A stretch of 64,000 nt of DNA from Glandiceps talaboti (Eukaryota; Hemichordata; Enteropneusta; Spengelidae), in assembly GCF_964340395.1 (NCBI RefSeq), contig NC_135550.1, forward strand, positions 2,405,501 to 2,469,500, given 5' to 3'. Numbering within the stretch: position 1 is the first letter of the stretch; the number at the start of each line of letters is the position of its first letter. The position numbers and the translations under genes are program-made. This document shows, piece by piece, positions 11,400-22,672 of the stretch. The notes below the pieces were generated by a model that made no database searches, was not told where the DNA came from, and saw only the letters and a program-made list of their open reading frames with translations.

Positions 11400-11498
11400 T
11401 CACAGGCACTCGAATCAATCTGTATGATTTTTTTAAAATGTATAGTTAAATTTACTATACATTAAAAAAATCATACAAATTGATTCAAGTGCCTGTGA
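11400..11498. mobile_element. 99-bp palindromic MITE with 6-8-bp flanking direct repeat
   Basis: The two arms starting TCACAGGCACT(C/T)GAATCAAT and ending in TGTATAGT pair almost perfectly around a few central bases. ATGCTG occurs directly outside both ends (GAATGCTG if the edge is shifted), which looks like a target duplication. The terminal motif is shared with the larger element at 9525-9847. It lies 200 bp upstream of the first palmitoyltransferase ATG. Confidence 0.8.
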
Positions 11499-11698
11499 AT
11501 GCTGGATCTGGTCCTTGCGCGATACCCAAGTCTCAAAAGATGTCGCCACACATCGAATTAGAGTAGCGCCCCCGATGACTTTGGAGGCCATTGGACGAAA
11601 AGTCAATCGATCAAAAATAGCCAAGGGACGCGTTTGTGTGCAACAGGCTAAGTTACTGGCCCTTTCCTTTTTATTAATATCTGAACTTTTGTACAACA

Positions 11699-12607
11699 AT
11701 GCTACGCAAAATGCAGCGAATGCAAGGATTTACTCATAAGATTAACTCTCAGTTAAACAGAATGGCATCGTCGAACAGAGTTCTGTGGTATGCCAACGCG
11801 GCTGGGATGGTGTACTACTGGCTTGTGTACGCGGCGGTCTTCTACACAGTCGTATTTGTGTCGATGCCGGTTGTCTATGAAGAAGACAATTCAAATGAAA
11901 CCGTCCAGATGCTAATATTTGTTTTCGTTATGATTAACACAATGGCAAATTATATCATGGCTGTACGAAGTAAGAGTTTCTACCGTGCGACGCCGTTTTC
12001 AGCTCCAAACCCTGTACCCAAGAACTGGCGACATTGCATCACCTGCCAACAAGATATCCCACCACGAACACACCACTGCCCATTATGTGGCTATTGCGTC
12101 CTGAAACGTGAAGAACACTGCTTTTTCATTGGAACATGTATAGGATACTACAACCACCGATATTTCATCGTGCTAGCTTTTTATGCTTCAATCGCCGCAT
12201 CTTATGGAATAACATATGCTGCTATGTACTTGAGTTATACGCACGGTTCTTTCTCCGAGACAGGATTGAGCTACTTTCTGCCAGTTACCTTTCTCACTTG
12301 GAGATTTGGCTTTGGTAGCATGCCTACGTATATTTTTGCCATGGTGTTTTTGATGTACGTTTGCATCACAGCGTTGTTCATGGCAGGTGGATTATTTGTT
12401 TGGAATATGTACAACGTAAGGAAAGGACAGACAAGACACGAATCTATTCATGATGGCCCAGATAATATTGTGGTAGAGAGCGGATGGCAGAATTTCCAGG
12501 ACACATTTGGAAAAAATTGGTTACTGTGTTTCATAATACCTGCCTTCACACCATTGCAAGGGGATGGAATTACATGGAACAAGCATAAACAGATTAAAGG
12601 CATATAA
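11699..12607 (+). CDS. ZDHHC22-like palmitoyltransferase paralogue A, with EEHC in place of DHHC
   Basis: A 302-aa intronless membrane protein of the DHHC S-acyltransferase family, which attaches palmitate to cysteines of target proteins at ER, Golgi or plasma membranes. About four membrane segments are visible: residues 31-55, 68-90, 156-180 and 207-235. The cysteine-rich domain is complete (C113, C116, H125-H126-C127, C130, C133, C147) and ends in CFFIGTCIGYYNHRYF. ZDHHC22 affinity shows in HCFF-x-x-x-CIG and in the tail GQTRHES...NFQDTFGKNWLL, which parallels human ZDHHC22. The catalytic tetrad is E138-E139-H140-C141: the codons are GAA GAA CAC TGC, so the first Asp and His are both Glu. 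In this family the Asp-His pair activates the cysteine, so activity may be lost or altered. The start is the first ATG in the frame (A at -3). Paralogue B lies 9 kb downstream on the same strand. Confidence 0.92.
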   Translation: MLRKMQRMQGFTHKINSQLNRMASSNRVLWYANAAGMVYYWLVYAAVFYTVVFVSMPVVYEEDNSNETVQMLIFVFVMINTMANYIMAVRSKSFYRATPFSAPNPVPKNWRHCITCQQDIPPRTHHCPLCGYCVLKREEHCFFIGTCIGYYNHRYFIVLAFYASIAASYGITYAAMYLSYTHGSFSETGLSYFLPVTFLTWRFGFGSMPTYIFAMVFLMYVCITALFMAGGLFVWNMYNVRKGQTRHESIHDGPDNIVVESGWQNFQDTFGKNWLLCFIIPAFTPLQGDGITWNKHKQIKGI

Positions 12608-13095
12608 CAAAAGAGAGTGATTGTACATGTTGCCAAGGTTATTCTACTGAAGTGTGGGTGTGGGTGAGGGGGTATCACTGCACGTTATCTTCATCTTACA
12701 TGATTATTATTATCAGTGGACAGTGTTTTCCCTTAGCTGTCTGTTTAAATTAAGAAGAGATTGAAGTAATGCCATTCCATCACTAAAGTGAGTTTGGTTT
12801 ATTCAGATTGCTGATGTGTGTCAGAACATGTTTTTAGCTGATAATGTAATGATGTCATTGCATAACTTGAGCATAGCAAGAGAATGCTGGGTTTCAAGTC
12901 AAGACAAATGACTTAGTCACAATAGACTTGGTCACCACTAGCCACTGGAGGTGTGTTCAAAAGCAGCATTGAATAGTTTCATTTTTCACAAATTTTAGTC
13001 CCGAGTCGTGTACAACTGTTCTACTTACTGTAACATGCATGATATTTGAACGTGTGAATAGAACTGCCAAGTATTCTTTTTAATAATGTTCAATA
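12608..13095 (+). other. Probable 3' UTR or intergenic sequence after paralogue A
   Basis: No coding signal. A clear polyadenylation site could not be chosen. Confidence 0.4.
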
Positions 13096-13498
13096 GATCA
13101 ATAGTTCAATGTAGGATGAAAAACTAAATTCTTTACTTTGGGGTAAGGGTGTTTGAGCCATTTAGTTCTCACCCTACAAAATTGATTTTACTTGTAATGA
13201 ATCTTTTTGTACCACTTAAAATGCAAATTATTTCTAAAAATGTGAAATTGGGAAATAGAAGAACTTTCACTATAATAAATGCATGGCACTAAAATAAAGT
13301 AAAGTGTCAACAAAAGAAATTTTTTTCTTAAATACTGTTTTTTTTTATTCATAGCACTATATACTACTACATACTGATTTGAAATTGATTGTGCTGTCTG
13401 AAATATTTTCAATTTTGACCAATTTGATTAGAAGGGGATGGGCATCTGAGGCCTAACTAAAAGAATTTAGTTTTTTATCCAACATTGAACTATTGATC
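13096..13498. mobile_element. MITE, about 400 bp with ~40-bp terminal inverted repeats
   Basis: The left end GATCAATAGTTCAATGT(A)GGAT(G)AAAAACTAAATTCTT and the reverse complement of the right end (13460-13498) agree at nearly every base. The interior is AT-rich and lacks a transposase frame. No certain target duplication was seen. Confidence 0.75.
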
Positions 13499-15765
13499 TC
13501 GCCTCTTAACATACTTATGTGGTTGTCTTGTATTTAGAAATTTCAAAATTGTATAAAAAAATAATCCAGCAGAAAATACTTACACTGTGCAAATTCAATT
13601 CTGGGTACTGCATGTTTCAGTTAGTAGAATGACACAGAATGAAAAGATCAAGCATACCTTTTTTGGCATTAGTACTAGCATTAGACATTTTCACAAATTA
13701 AATGTTTTGCTATTTTATTGTCTTCAAGTCGTTCCCAAATATTATTTTTTTGTGAATGACTTATCTGGTACAGTGTGTTTATGTACAAGAACAGTTTAGT
13801 CACTACTTAGTTTCACATGTGTTTTTCAGCAAAATTTAGCGAAAATATGCATTTCAGTGAAAATTCAAGGTTGTACAGTATTTTATATTGACAATTCAGT
13901 CATTAAGATATTCTCGCTTTTTCTGTTATGTTAATATCAAATGAAAGATTTGACACATCATTTAGTTTGCCAGTAACCAGTATTCTAAGCCTTTAGTTTG
14001 TTTTAACCCATTCAATATATGAAAACAATGAAGCTATCCAGGTCATGTTAGTACTTACCGCTAGTATCATGAATGATACCATTATAAATTGATCTGTGTA
14101 CATGTATCTTGATTAAAATTACCTATCCTTTAATATATCACAACACATACACATATAGTTAGAAATGAATGCAAATAATCAGTTGAATGAATAAGATGAA
14201 ATATTTTCCACAGAGACAACATTGCGATGTTGATTTGTCAAAAAACATGACCAACTGTTTTTATGATTTGATTATTTCCATTCAAGCATGTTTTGAATGG
14301 CACCAAAATGTTAGAAAATTATTCAATCCAACAGAGACCATCAACAAAATACTAACATGGTATTTAATACTTCATGTCAGTAGCTAATGTGTATGATTAA
14401 TTTCTATTGCCATCTGGGGGAATAGTTTCATAAAAAAATTGACATCATCAGTGACAAATTGTAATAGAGATATCTTTGAGTGATTGTATCATTTCACATT
14501 GTGTAATGGCAGTGTGCATAGATATTTGTCACTAACAACTGAAGGTAATGCATATAGCATGTGTAAGACCAGATGAAAAATATGTCTAGTACTACATATA
14601 TGGACAATTTGCCATCACCTTCTAAATATGTTTTGTATATCACAGCATGTAAATTATTTTATTGTTACCACACATGCAGCTGCAAAGTAAATCACAAGAG
14701 CACTCATTTTCCTACCATGATAGATTTTCAACTGTATAATGTTTGCTGTATGCATTCAGTAAGAAAGCACAATTACCAAAATTTAAAACAAAACAATACA
14801 GTGTTTATATTACAAAGATGTCAACATTAAATGTGTATATGAGTATGAATTTAATCCTATTACTCCAGCATGCCACTACTGGTCTCAGATGAATAAAATA
14901 TTGAAAATGACATATCTGTTTCCCATAAAAATCAAACCACAGGCTGAATTGTCGGTATGTACAGCTTCACGATGTTATCTTCAATGCAGATGCATGCAGG
15001 GTAATAGCATGAGGGTTTTACTTGTCATCTTCTGTACATGGGGAGGGGGTGGGGTGGGGAGCATATTACAGTCACTCACTTTCCAAAATAGGTACCAATA
15101 CCATAGTTTAGCATGGAAGGAAGATAAACTAATGTTAAATATTTTTTGATAGGAGCAATGTTGATATTTTCATGATTTTTAAAAAAATACATCATGTATA
15201 TAGTGATGATAACACAACTTTCATTTTTGAGGTGCACATGTGATATTTTACACTTTTTTGTTGTAGAGGCATATATTTTTGTTATTTACTAACCTAGAAT
15301 GAATGGCAACAAAGTTGTTATTTAGTTTTTCAAAGTTTTGTACAACAAGGATATTTTGTATATTTATTCAAGATGTTTGAGTAGAAATGAGCAGTAAGAT
15401 ACAGATCCATCTAAGTGGTCAATTTCCCATTTACCCATTTTTCTTACACCATGAAGAGATAGTACAGTTCAGAATTGTTGATGGTGAGAAATATTTCTAG
15501 TTTTAACTAAATGTATTTGTATGTTTTTATAAAGGTAAAATTCCTATACACCCCAGACACTAAGCTCATTTTACAACCAAAAAGTAATGTACAATTTTCA
15601 GAGCAAAAAATCAAAATTAGTAGGAAAATTACCATTCATATCCATGCCTCATTTGAAATGATTGTAGTTTGTGATATTTGTGGTAAAGGATACAAGATAT
15701 GTTAGTGTATACTAATTAGCACAACTGAACTGATCAGGTTCAGTAGTGTTATAGCCTAAGTATCG
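13499..15765. other. Intergenic, AT-rich, nothing recognised
   Basis: Several short frames have no recognisable protein content. A short TGTC run lies at about 15775. Confidence 0.6.
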
Positions 15766-15779
15766 CTAAGTGTCTGTCT

Positions 15780-16480
15780 GTCTGTCTGTGTCTCTGTGTG
15801 TAAACAACTTAAAGTCAAAAACTGTTGGACCGATTACCTTGATATTTGGTGGGTTTTACTGCCTTGGGTATCTAGTTGGGAAATTGTTCAAATCAACATG
15901 ATCTTAGTTTACCACTGGTGCGTGATTTGGGTCATCAAATTTAAACTCAAAAACTACTGAGGAGAGTGGTGTGAAATTTAGTGGGAACATTCTTATAGGT
16001 GTGTAGATTGAGAAATGTTCATGACATGATGATTCCATCAGTGATATGCAAATTAGGGCTAAAAATGTGTCTTTTTGGTCAAAAATCTTTAATTCCAAAA
16101 CTACTGAGCAGATTAGGCTGAAATTTAATGGGGATACATTTGGAGGGTGTATAGATGAAGAAACGTAGCATACAATGATCTCATCAGTGATATGCAAATT
16201 TGGTATCAAAATGTGAATTTTGGTCAAAAACTTATATTTAAAGTACTTGGTCAATGAGATTGAAATTTGGTGAGATGTTTCTTGAATGTTATTCTGCAGA
16301 TTTTCTTCAAAACATTTTGACACAATTGGCCCTAGCAACCATGACCATGCCCTTAGCAACAACCAAATGCCAGTATATTTTGCTAAAATAACATCATATG
16401 GTAGGCAAGTGAGTAAACATTCAAAAAATAAACACCTATATCTAGCATGGATCAGCATATGGATAAACATTTTTTAAAAA
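15780..16480. repeat. Dispersed degenerate tandem repeat (AATTTGCATAT family)
   Basis: Units of roughly 120 bp repeat the themes CAAAACTACTGAGCAGATTA, TGAAATTT(A/G)(A/G)TGGG and TCAGTGATATGCAAATT. The same material occurs in the opposite orientation at 36100-36640, including the block CAATTGGCCCTAGCAACCATG / GGTTGCTAAGGCCAATTG and the block with CTGCAGATTTTCTTCAAAA. A 188-codon minus-strand frame across it is a repeat artefact. Confidence 0.7.
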
Positions 16481-18240
16481 CTGTACAGTTGTGGTACAAC
16501 GCCATTGGCAATTTTCTTTAGGGGGTCAAATAAAAAATATAGAAACATGTTAATATGAATAAAAATGAATATATATGGTCTATAAATATTGATATTTGAT
16601 AGAGAAAAAATACAGCATTACTGCATCAGCAGATAAAATAACTGCCATTATGTTATACTATTACGGCAATGTACTCCTGACTGGCAGGAAATTAAGAATG
16701 CTATTAATAGATGACCACAGTTCATACCATTTGTACGGATATAGTTTCATAGCCGTTTGGGTATATCAAACATCCTTGTGTTTTATGATCTGTGGTATTT
16801 ACAAGATGAGAAGGGATAACCATGTCGTTTATCAAAACATATCCAAGTTCTGTTTGCAAGTGCTATGAATAATTCAAACATGTCTGCTTAGAATGTGATG
16901 TTCACTAGGTGGCTTCAGGCAAATAAGTCACTAGGGATAGTGAAGTCTTTCAACTGGAAAATAAATCATCATCAGGTAGTGTTATTGGCTTCATCCCACT
17001 GTGTCCTTCCTTAGCAATCAGATCATTCATGCTTGAAGTATTGATAGGATCATGTAAGACTTATTAAAAACATTATGTAATCTTTAGCATACATTGTATT
17101 TTGAAATTAAAATGTTCAGAGGAAAGACTGAAAGAAACTGCCTTGCATAGAATATTACATTCATGTGTGTAGGTCAGAGTATTCAAGGATACAAACTCTC
17201 TAGCTAATTGATTTCAATGTCAAGTGAAAGTACAAATGTAATAGGTGTAAAAGCAAGTTATAATGATACTGACACCTCTGGTTAGAGTGATTGAAGCATT
17301 TGGACATTTTCACTCTGCTTGCCAATTCCTCAGGCATGACAAGTTCAGGTGGAGATTTACTCTGCCCATCATCATAGGGCATTAGTCAGATGTTGATTCA
17401 ACATGTTTGGGGGGGGGGGGGGGGTAGTAGTAGAATATATGACTGTATATTTTGGATGTATCTTGATATGTAATGATGTACTACACTTTGATGATTGATG
17501 TTAAACTTTGTTATCTTATAACCACTGTACTCAAACTGCTGTTACTGTTTGATTAGTATGAAACACTGTGGTGGTATTAGTGTTAATTAGTCCACAGTCA
17601 TTTAATATTACTGTTACAAAGAAAATTGTATTTCATTGAATGCCACACTATACAATAGAGCTCCCTTCATTATGATTTTATGAAAACAATTGAGGTATCT
17701 AGACTACATAATAATATAAAATACCACATCACATCACTATGTAAATGTGTTACTGAGAAGTACATATATGTACCTGAAGGATACAAAATGCAGTTCCTTT
17801 TGAGTGCAAGATATGCTGATACAGAAACCAATGTGTTTTTTTACATTGATTCACTCTGAATAACTCACATTTGTGAACATATATAATGTAATATTTGCTT
17901 TGTACCGTTCACATAGTTTTTTATATTTAAACCAAAGATTCCACCAGTCCATTATGGAATTTATCAGGAGTACATTTGTATGTTTGTGTAATTTTTGAAG
18001 CGAACAGAAGTTGCTTTACTATATCTTTCCTGGCTAAACCTGTCTAATGAATAGAAGATTTAATGTCTTTTTGGTGTTTCTAACATAAACTTGATGTTTT
18101 AAATAATAGTTTTGTATGTGTTTTTACTACAGTATTTGCATTTGTGCAGAATGTTCTGTTTTGAATAAATATTTTGAATTGTTATTTGTTTAACACAAAG
18201 CTTGCTGTCTTTACTTAGCCAATAGGCAAGTCATGTGGGG
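16481..18240. other. Intergenic, nothing recognised apart from a 16-base G run
   Basis: A homopolymer of G occupies 17409-17424. The rest is AT-rich sequence without an exon I can support. Confidence 0.6.
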
Positions 18241-18376
18241 ATTTGCCATCACCCTGTAGTGGAGAGGGGGTGATAGCTAACATCCCCACCCTGTAGTGGG
18301 AAGGGGTGATTGGTAAAATCCCCACCCTATTGTGGGGAGGGGTGATTGCTAAAATCCCCACCCTGTCATGGGAAGG
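18241..18376. repeat. 36-bp tandem repeat, about 4 degenerate copies
   Basis: Units contain ATCCCCACCCTGTAGTGGG, then AGGGGTGATT and GCTAAA. They are G- and C-rich compared with their surroundings. Confidence 0.85.
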
Positions 18377-18412
18377 GGGACTACCATGCCCCATGAAATG
18401 AAATCCTAACTA

Positions 18413-18540
18413 ATTTGTACTATAGTAGTATCCATCGTCATAAACCACAGCCTCTTTGACGGCACTGCCCAAGATGCTCTGCCAAGAGGCCATGGTTTCA
18501 TTCACATTCACAGAAGAAATAACAGCTCTGGTTTGCGAGA
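18413..18540 (-). other. Exon-like coding patch, possible microprotein or last exon
   Basis: On the minus strand the sequence keeps an open frame and ends in a stop near 18413. It includes an ATG in an ideal context (AAACCATGGCC) followed by SWQSILGSAVKEAVVYDDGY and a short end. The composition (VVYDDGYYY) looks like real protein, unlike the flanking repeats. A TTGGCAG or CAAACCAG could act as splice acceptor. A diverged relative lies at 22610-22672, just downstream of the second palmitoyltransferase. I do not recognise the protein. It could be a 27-aa microprotein, a terminal exon of an unseen gene, or part of a dispersed repeat. Confidence 0.35.
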
Positions 18541-18544
18541 ATGT

Positions 18545-19436
18545 ATAGTACATGTAGTATCCCACATGTATAGTATAGAATGTATAGTATCCCACATGTA
18601 TAATATAGAATGTATAGTATAACATGTATAGTATAACATGTAGTGTAGAATGTATAGTATCCCACATGTATAGTATAACATGTATAGTATCCCACATGTA
18701 TAATATAGAATGTATAGTATAACATGTATAGTATAGAATGTATAGTATCCCACATGTATAATATAGAATGTATAGTATAGAATGTATAGTATAACATGTA
18801 GTGTAGAATGTATTGTATCCCACATGTATAGTATAGAATGTATAGTATCCCACATGTATAGTATAGAATGTATTGTATCCCACATGTATAGTATAGAATG
18901 TATAGTATAACATGTATAGTATCCCACATGTATAGTATAGAATGTATAGTATAGAATGTATAGTATAACATGTATAGTGTAGAATGTATTGTATCCCACA
19001 TGTATAGTATAGAATATATAGTATAACATGTATAGTATAGAATGTATAGTATCACATGTATAGTATAGAATGTATAGTATCACACATGTATATTATAGAA
19101 TGTGTAGTATCCCACATGTATAGTATATGAGAATGTATAGTATCCCACATGTATAATATAGAATGTATAGTATAACATGCATAGTATAGAATGTATAGTA
19201 TAACATGTAGTGTAGAATGTATAGTATCCCACGTGTATAGTATAGAATGTATAGTATAACATGTATAGTGTAGAATGTAGGAGTATCCCACATGTATAGT
19301 ATAGAATGTATTGTATAACATGTATAGTAGAATGTATAGTATCCCACATGTATAGTATAGAATGTTTTGTATAACATGTATAGTAGAATGTATAGTATCC
19401 CACATGTATAGTATAACATGTATAGTATCCCTCGAT
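18545..19436. repeat. AT-rich minisatellite of ~15/30-bp units
   Basis: Mosaic of ATGTATAGTATAGA, ATGTATAGTATAAC and ATGTATAGTATCCCAC modules. All three minus-strand frames stay open for over 100 codons in parts, purely because the modules lack stops on that strand. Confidence 0.93.
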
Positions 19437-19584
19437 GACTAGACAGAATACTAAATCTGGCATAACCACTAAAACATAAGCAACCCTTAGACTTGTTTAG
19501 GTGTCATGCTTTATTCATTCATTGAGAAACTAGACTGATAACATATCAAATCGACTGTTCACACATATGTACATAAAATGACAT

Positions 19585-19610
19585 CACACACACACACACA
19601 CACACACACA
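19585..19610. repeat. CA dinucleotide microsatellite
   Basis: Perfect CA run of about 13 copies. Confidence 0.95.
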
Positions 19611-19988
19611 GTCATAGAAATGCATAAGGAACAAGCGAGACAGCCGAATAGATGTAATCCAATGTTTCAAATAAATATTCTTTTTCAAGGAATAAGGCAA
19701 GACATAGTTGGTAACAACATTTTTGACAACCAACTTTCATTGGGACGGGAAAAATCACAGATATAGAGCTAAATTTCTTGCAGAAATCATGAAATTGCAA
19801 GACTTATATACCTTTACGGAAGGCATTCAGTTTAAAATCTGGTAAATATTAATTAAAAAATATATTTTAAATACCTTTTCTTTTTCCTCCCAAATCTCCC
19901 ACAAAATAAAAGAATAAAAGCAACATGATTTTGATGTACTCACATAACAATGGCCAGACAGGATACTAAATCATATATATAATGTATG

Positions 19989-20108
<120 letters not shown>

Positions 20109-20179
20109 TCAACATATACAATATGTATATACTGGAGCAAACAGTGCTCAATACATATACATGTAGAGCGGTATAACTA

Positions 20180-21204
20180 TTAAAAATAGTACAGTATCAA
20201 GTAAGATACACAGGAGCCGTTACACAGTGTTTCATGCTTACGCAATCATCGGACGACTAACGGTACAGTCAGTGATGTTCTACTATAAAAGTTCAAAAAT
20301 TCTAAAGTTCCATTTCACGTGATATGGGCGCCGCAGTGGAAGTTGGTCAGTACATATCTATTTTGATGTCGGCACTTTGAGATTAATTCAGATCGTTTAT
20401 ATATATACATACATACATACATACATATATAAACTCGTCATATTTGTTATGATACACTAGTAATTCCACAAAAACTACACACTCAAGATATCCATAAACC
20501 ATGGATTTTAAACTATTGTCAGTCCTGTATTTGTTCCAAAAAATATTTCCAACAGGTGTCGGGAGTACAAATGGATGAGAAATATGCCAAAAAGGTTACA
20601 TTTACTTGTTTTCACAAGAAATAAAACATCCACATTTTCGCTGCAGATGATTGACATAATATGCCATAAATTCGAGAGCATCACATGACGGATTCTTTGC
20701 ATTAGCAGTTCAAGTGCAACTTTCCTGACTGGGTGAGCCAGCAAGTCGGGTGTCATAAAATTGTTTGCATCTCTAAAGCTATTTGCAATGTCACTGATAA
20801 TGGGTCAGTAAAACTGATAACAACTGACATGACATTAGGGGCTTTACACTTAGATATTGAGCTTAGCTTTGCCTGATGTGTTATGTAATAGTGCTTTATC
20901 ACATTTGTAAATATTGCCAACAAACATTATTCAGTGATAAGAAAGATAAGAAACCCCACTTCCTTAGCTAATGGCTTGATTCTGTAATGATATATGTTAT
21001 TATTATTTATTTATTAATTAAGCTGTGTACACAAGAAGTGACATTGGCAAGAAAATATACCAAATGAAACACTGATGTTTACAATGTCTTGAAAATATTA
21101 AGTATATGATTGAGTAGCTGTACATATTTACATGCAAGTTTTACTGTGGTATTTTTTCAGTGAGCTATAGTGACAGTGGAGAGATAAGCAAACAACCAAA
21201 CAAA
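20180..21204 (+). promoter_or_regulatory. Upstream region of ZDHHC22-like paralogue B
   Basis: A TCACGTGA E-box palindrome at 20315-20322 sits next to a CpG-containing patch (GGGCGCCGCAGTGG), as at many animal transcription starts. A perfect CRE, TGACGTCA, lies at 21205-21212, 160 bp before the ATG. A possible splice acceptor (TATTTTTTCAG) ends at 21161 and could join a 5' UTR exon. None of this is proven to act. Confidence 0.35.
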
Positions 21205-21372
21205 TGACGTCATGGGGTTTCCCTGCTGACTTAACCGGCGACTGCTTCCGTGATCAGACAACACGTACGACGTTGATGACATCCACAAATACAAACACAT
21301 AACGTAAATTTGGAGCCAAGTTTTGATATCAACGGGTTTCATTTGCAACAAAGGAAATCAAAGACTGGAACT

Positions 21373-22299
21373 ATGGGGTCTTTGCAAACCATACCGCTCC
21401 CAAGTGCAAATCAAAGACTTCAAATGTTCGGACTGTTCAGTAAAATTGCACCTTGGTATTTTCTGACAATGACATTTATCGCACTTGTCTTGGGCATGTT
21501 TGTAACTCTGCCGGAACTGTTCAAGAAATCTCCGAAAACTATGAATCGGCATTATGCGGCTGTTGCGTATCTTTTCATCAATGCTATGTGGAACTATATA
21601 ATGGCTATTCGCATCGACACGACAGATCAGAAATTGCCGAAAGAAGTGGCTGAATATCATCAAAGGAAAAAGACGAAACCCTATCGATGTCACTCGTGTA
21701 AGCTGTGTCAAGCTCGTATCTTAAAACGAGATCACCATTGCTTCTTCATGAACACGTGCATAGGCTATTATAACCAAAAATATTTCATTTGGTACTGTAT
21801 GTACATGTTTTGTGGTACTGTATATTCGATCATAACGAATGCCATGTATACGAGTCGTGTCTTTGGTACACAATTTTCTGGTGCTATCACTTTCTTTGTT
21901 CTTGGACCTAACACAATATACAAGTGGTGGTTTAACAATGCAAGTTCCACAGAGCTTCTCTTTGTTACACTTATGTACAATTCTCTAGCTGCTGGGATAG
22001 TGAGCGTTGGCTTTTTTCTATGGCAGCTTTGGCTAGCATGTGTAGGCCTCACCACTCACGAAGCAGTCAGCGATGGCGAAGGCTTTGATAGAGGTCTGTT
22101 AGAAAACCTGAGGGATGTTCTTGGCAAATATTGGCTTCTGGGAGCAGTCTTGCCAGTTTATTGTCCTCCAAGTGGAAATGGTATATATGGTAACAAGTTT
22201 GGAGTGGTTGAGAAAGACAACCCAAAGTGCAATGGTGACACTAGCAATAACTGTGATCATGGAAACTGTAATATTAATACTAGCAAGAAGGAGAAATAA
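21373..22299 (+). CDS. ZDHHC22-like palmitoyltransferase paralogue B, intact DHHC
   Basis: A 308-aa intronless DHHC S-acyltransferase. It shows about four membrane segments (residues 26-50, 60-80, 137-160 and 195-225) and a catalytic D120-H121-H122-C123 within CQARILKRDHHCFFMNTCIG. The conserved TTxE motif is present as TTHE (227-230). The tail NLRDVLGKYWLLGAVLPVY matches the human ZDHHC22 tail style. The cysteine-rich domain is reduced: C106, C109 and C112 precede DHHC, but the first half of the usual zinc ligands is missing, as in ZDHHC22 itself. The C-terminus has a Cys/Asn-rich end (CNGDTSNNCDHGNCN). The start chosen is the first ATG in the frame (context ACTATGG); the frame is open upstream of it but without an ATG. 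Paralogue A is 9 kb upstream on the same strand. Confidence 0.93.
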   Translation: MGSLQTIPLPSANQRLQMFGLFSKIAPWYFLTMTFIALVLGMFVTLPELFKKSPKTMNRHYAAVAYLFINAMWNYIMAIRIDTTDQKLPKEVAEYHQRKKTKPYRCHSCKLCQARILKRDHHCFFMNTCIGYYNQKYFIWYCMYMFCGTVYSIITNAMYTSRVFGTQFSGAITFFVLGPNTIYKWWFNNASSTELLFVTLMYNSLAAGIVSVGFFLWQLWLACVGLTTHEAVSDGEGFDRGLLENLRDVLGKYWLLGAVLPVYCPPSGNGIYGNKFGVVEKDNPKCNGDTSNNCDHGNCNINTSKKEK

Positions 22300-22553
22300 G
22301 GCTTATAGTTATAAATAATAACTATGATTTACTATTTTAACAACACATGGATGCATATATAGTAACAGTACTAAAAATGACGCTACAGTTCAATCTTATT
22401 TTTTCATCCCCAAATTTCAGCACACAACTCATAAATAATATTCTTCAATCACCAGTACCCTGTATACCTAGCCTTGTATATTAACATGACTAGAGAGTTC
22501 AGGTTGTTTATTTTTATCTGATTCTGTTAACTTGGAGTACACAGGAGTAAATA

Positions 22554-22586
22554 CCCCCCCCCCCCCACCCCCACACACACACTAAT
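22554..22586. repeat. Poly-C run and CA-rich tract
   Basis: A 13-base C run followed by ACCCCCACACACACAC. Confidence 0.9.
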
Positions 22587-22604
22587 TATGAAGGTATTCA
22601 AGGG

Positions 22605-22672
22605 CTTATTAAGCTGAAAGTTGAAACCATCATCATAAACTACATGCCTCTTTATGGTACTGTCCAAATGTA
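22605..22672 (-). pseudogene. Diverged relative of the 18413-18540 exon-like patch
   Basis: The minus strand reads ...HLDSTIKRHVVYDDGF..., parallel to ILGSAVKEAVVYDDGY at 18413-18540 in the same frame. At the DNA level CATCATAAACTACATGCCTC corresponds to CGTCATAAACCACAGCCTC. The frame does not end at the same place. Too short to decide between a paralogous exon and a repeat fragment. Confidence 0.35.

Noticed and set aside
15904-16470. 188-codon minus-strand frame
   Set aside because: Lies wholly in the dispersed AATTTGCATAT repeat; the related copy at 36 kb does not keep it open.
18410-19469. Long overlapping minus-strand frames rich in Tyr, Ile and His
   Set aside because: All three frames are open because the AT-rich modules lack stops. 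Composition is that of the repeat. Only the non-repeat end at 18413-18540 was kept as a weak candidate.
21310-21372. Upstream extension of ZDHHC paralogue B
   Set aside because: The frame is open but its first codon is TTG. The first ATG is at 21373 with a good context.
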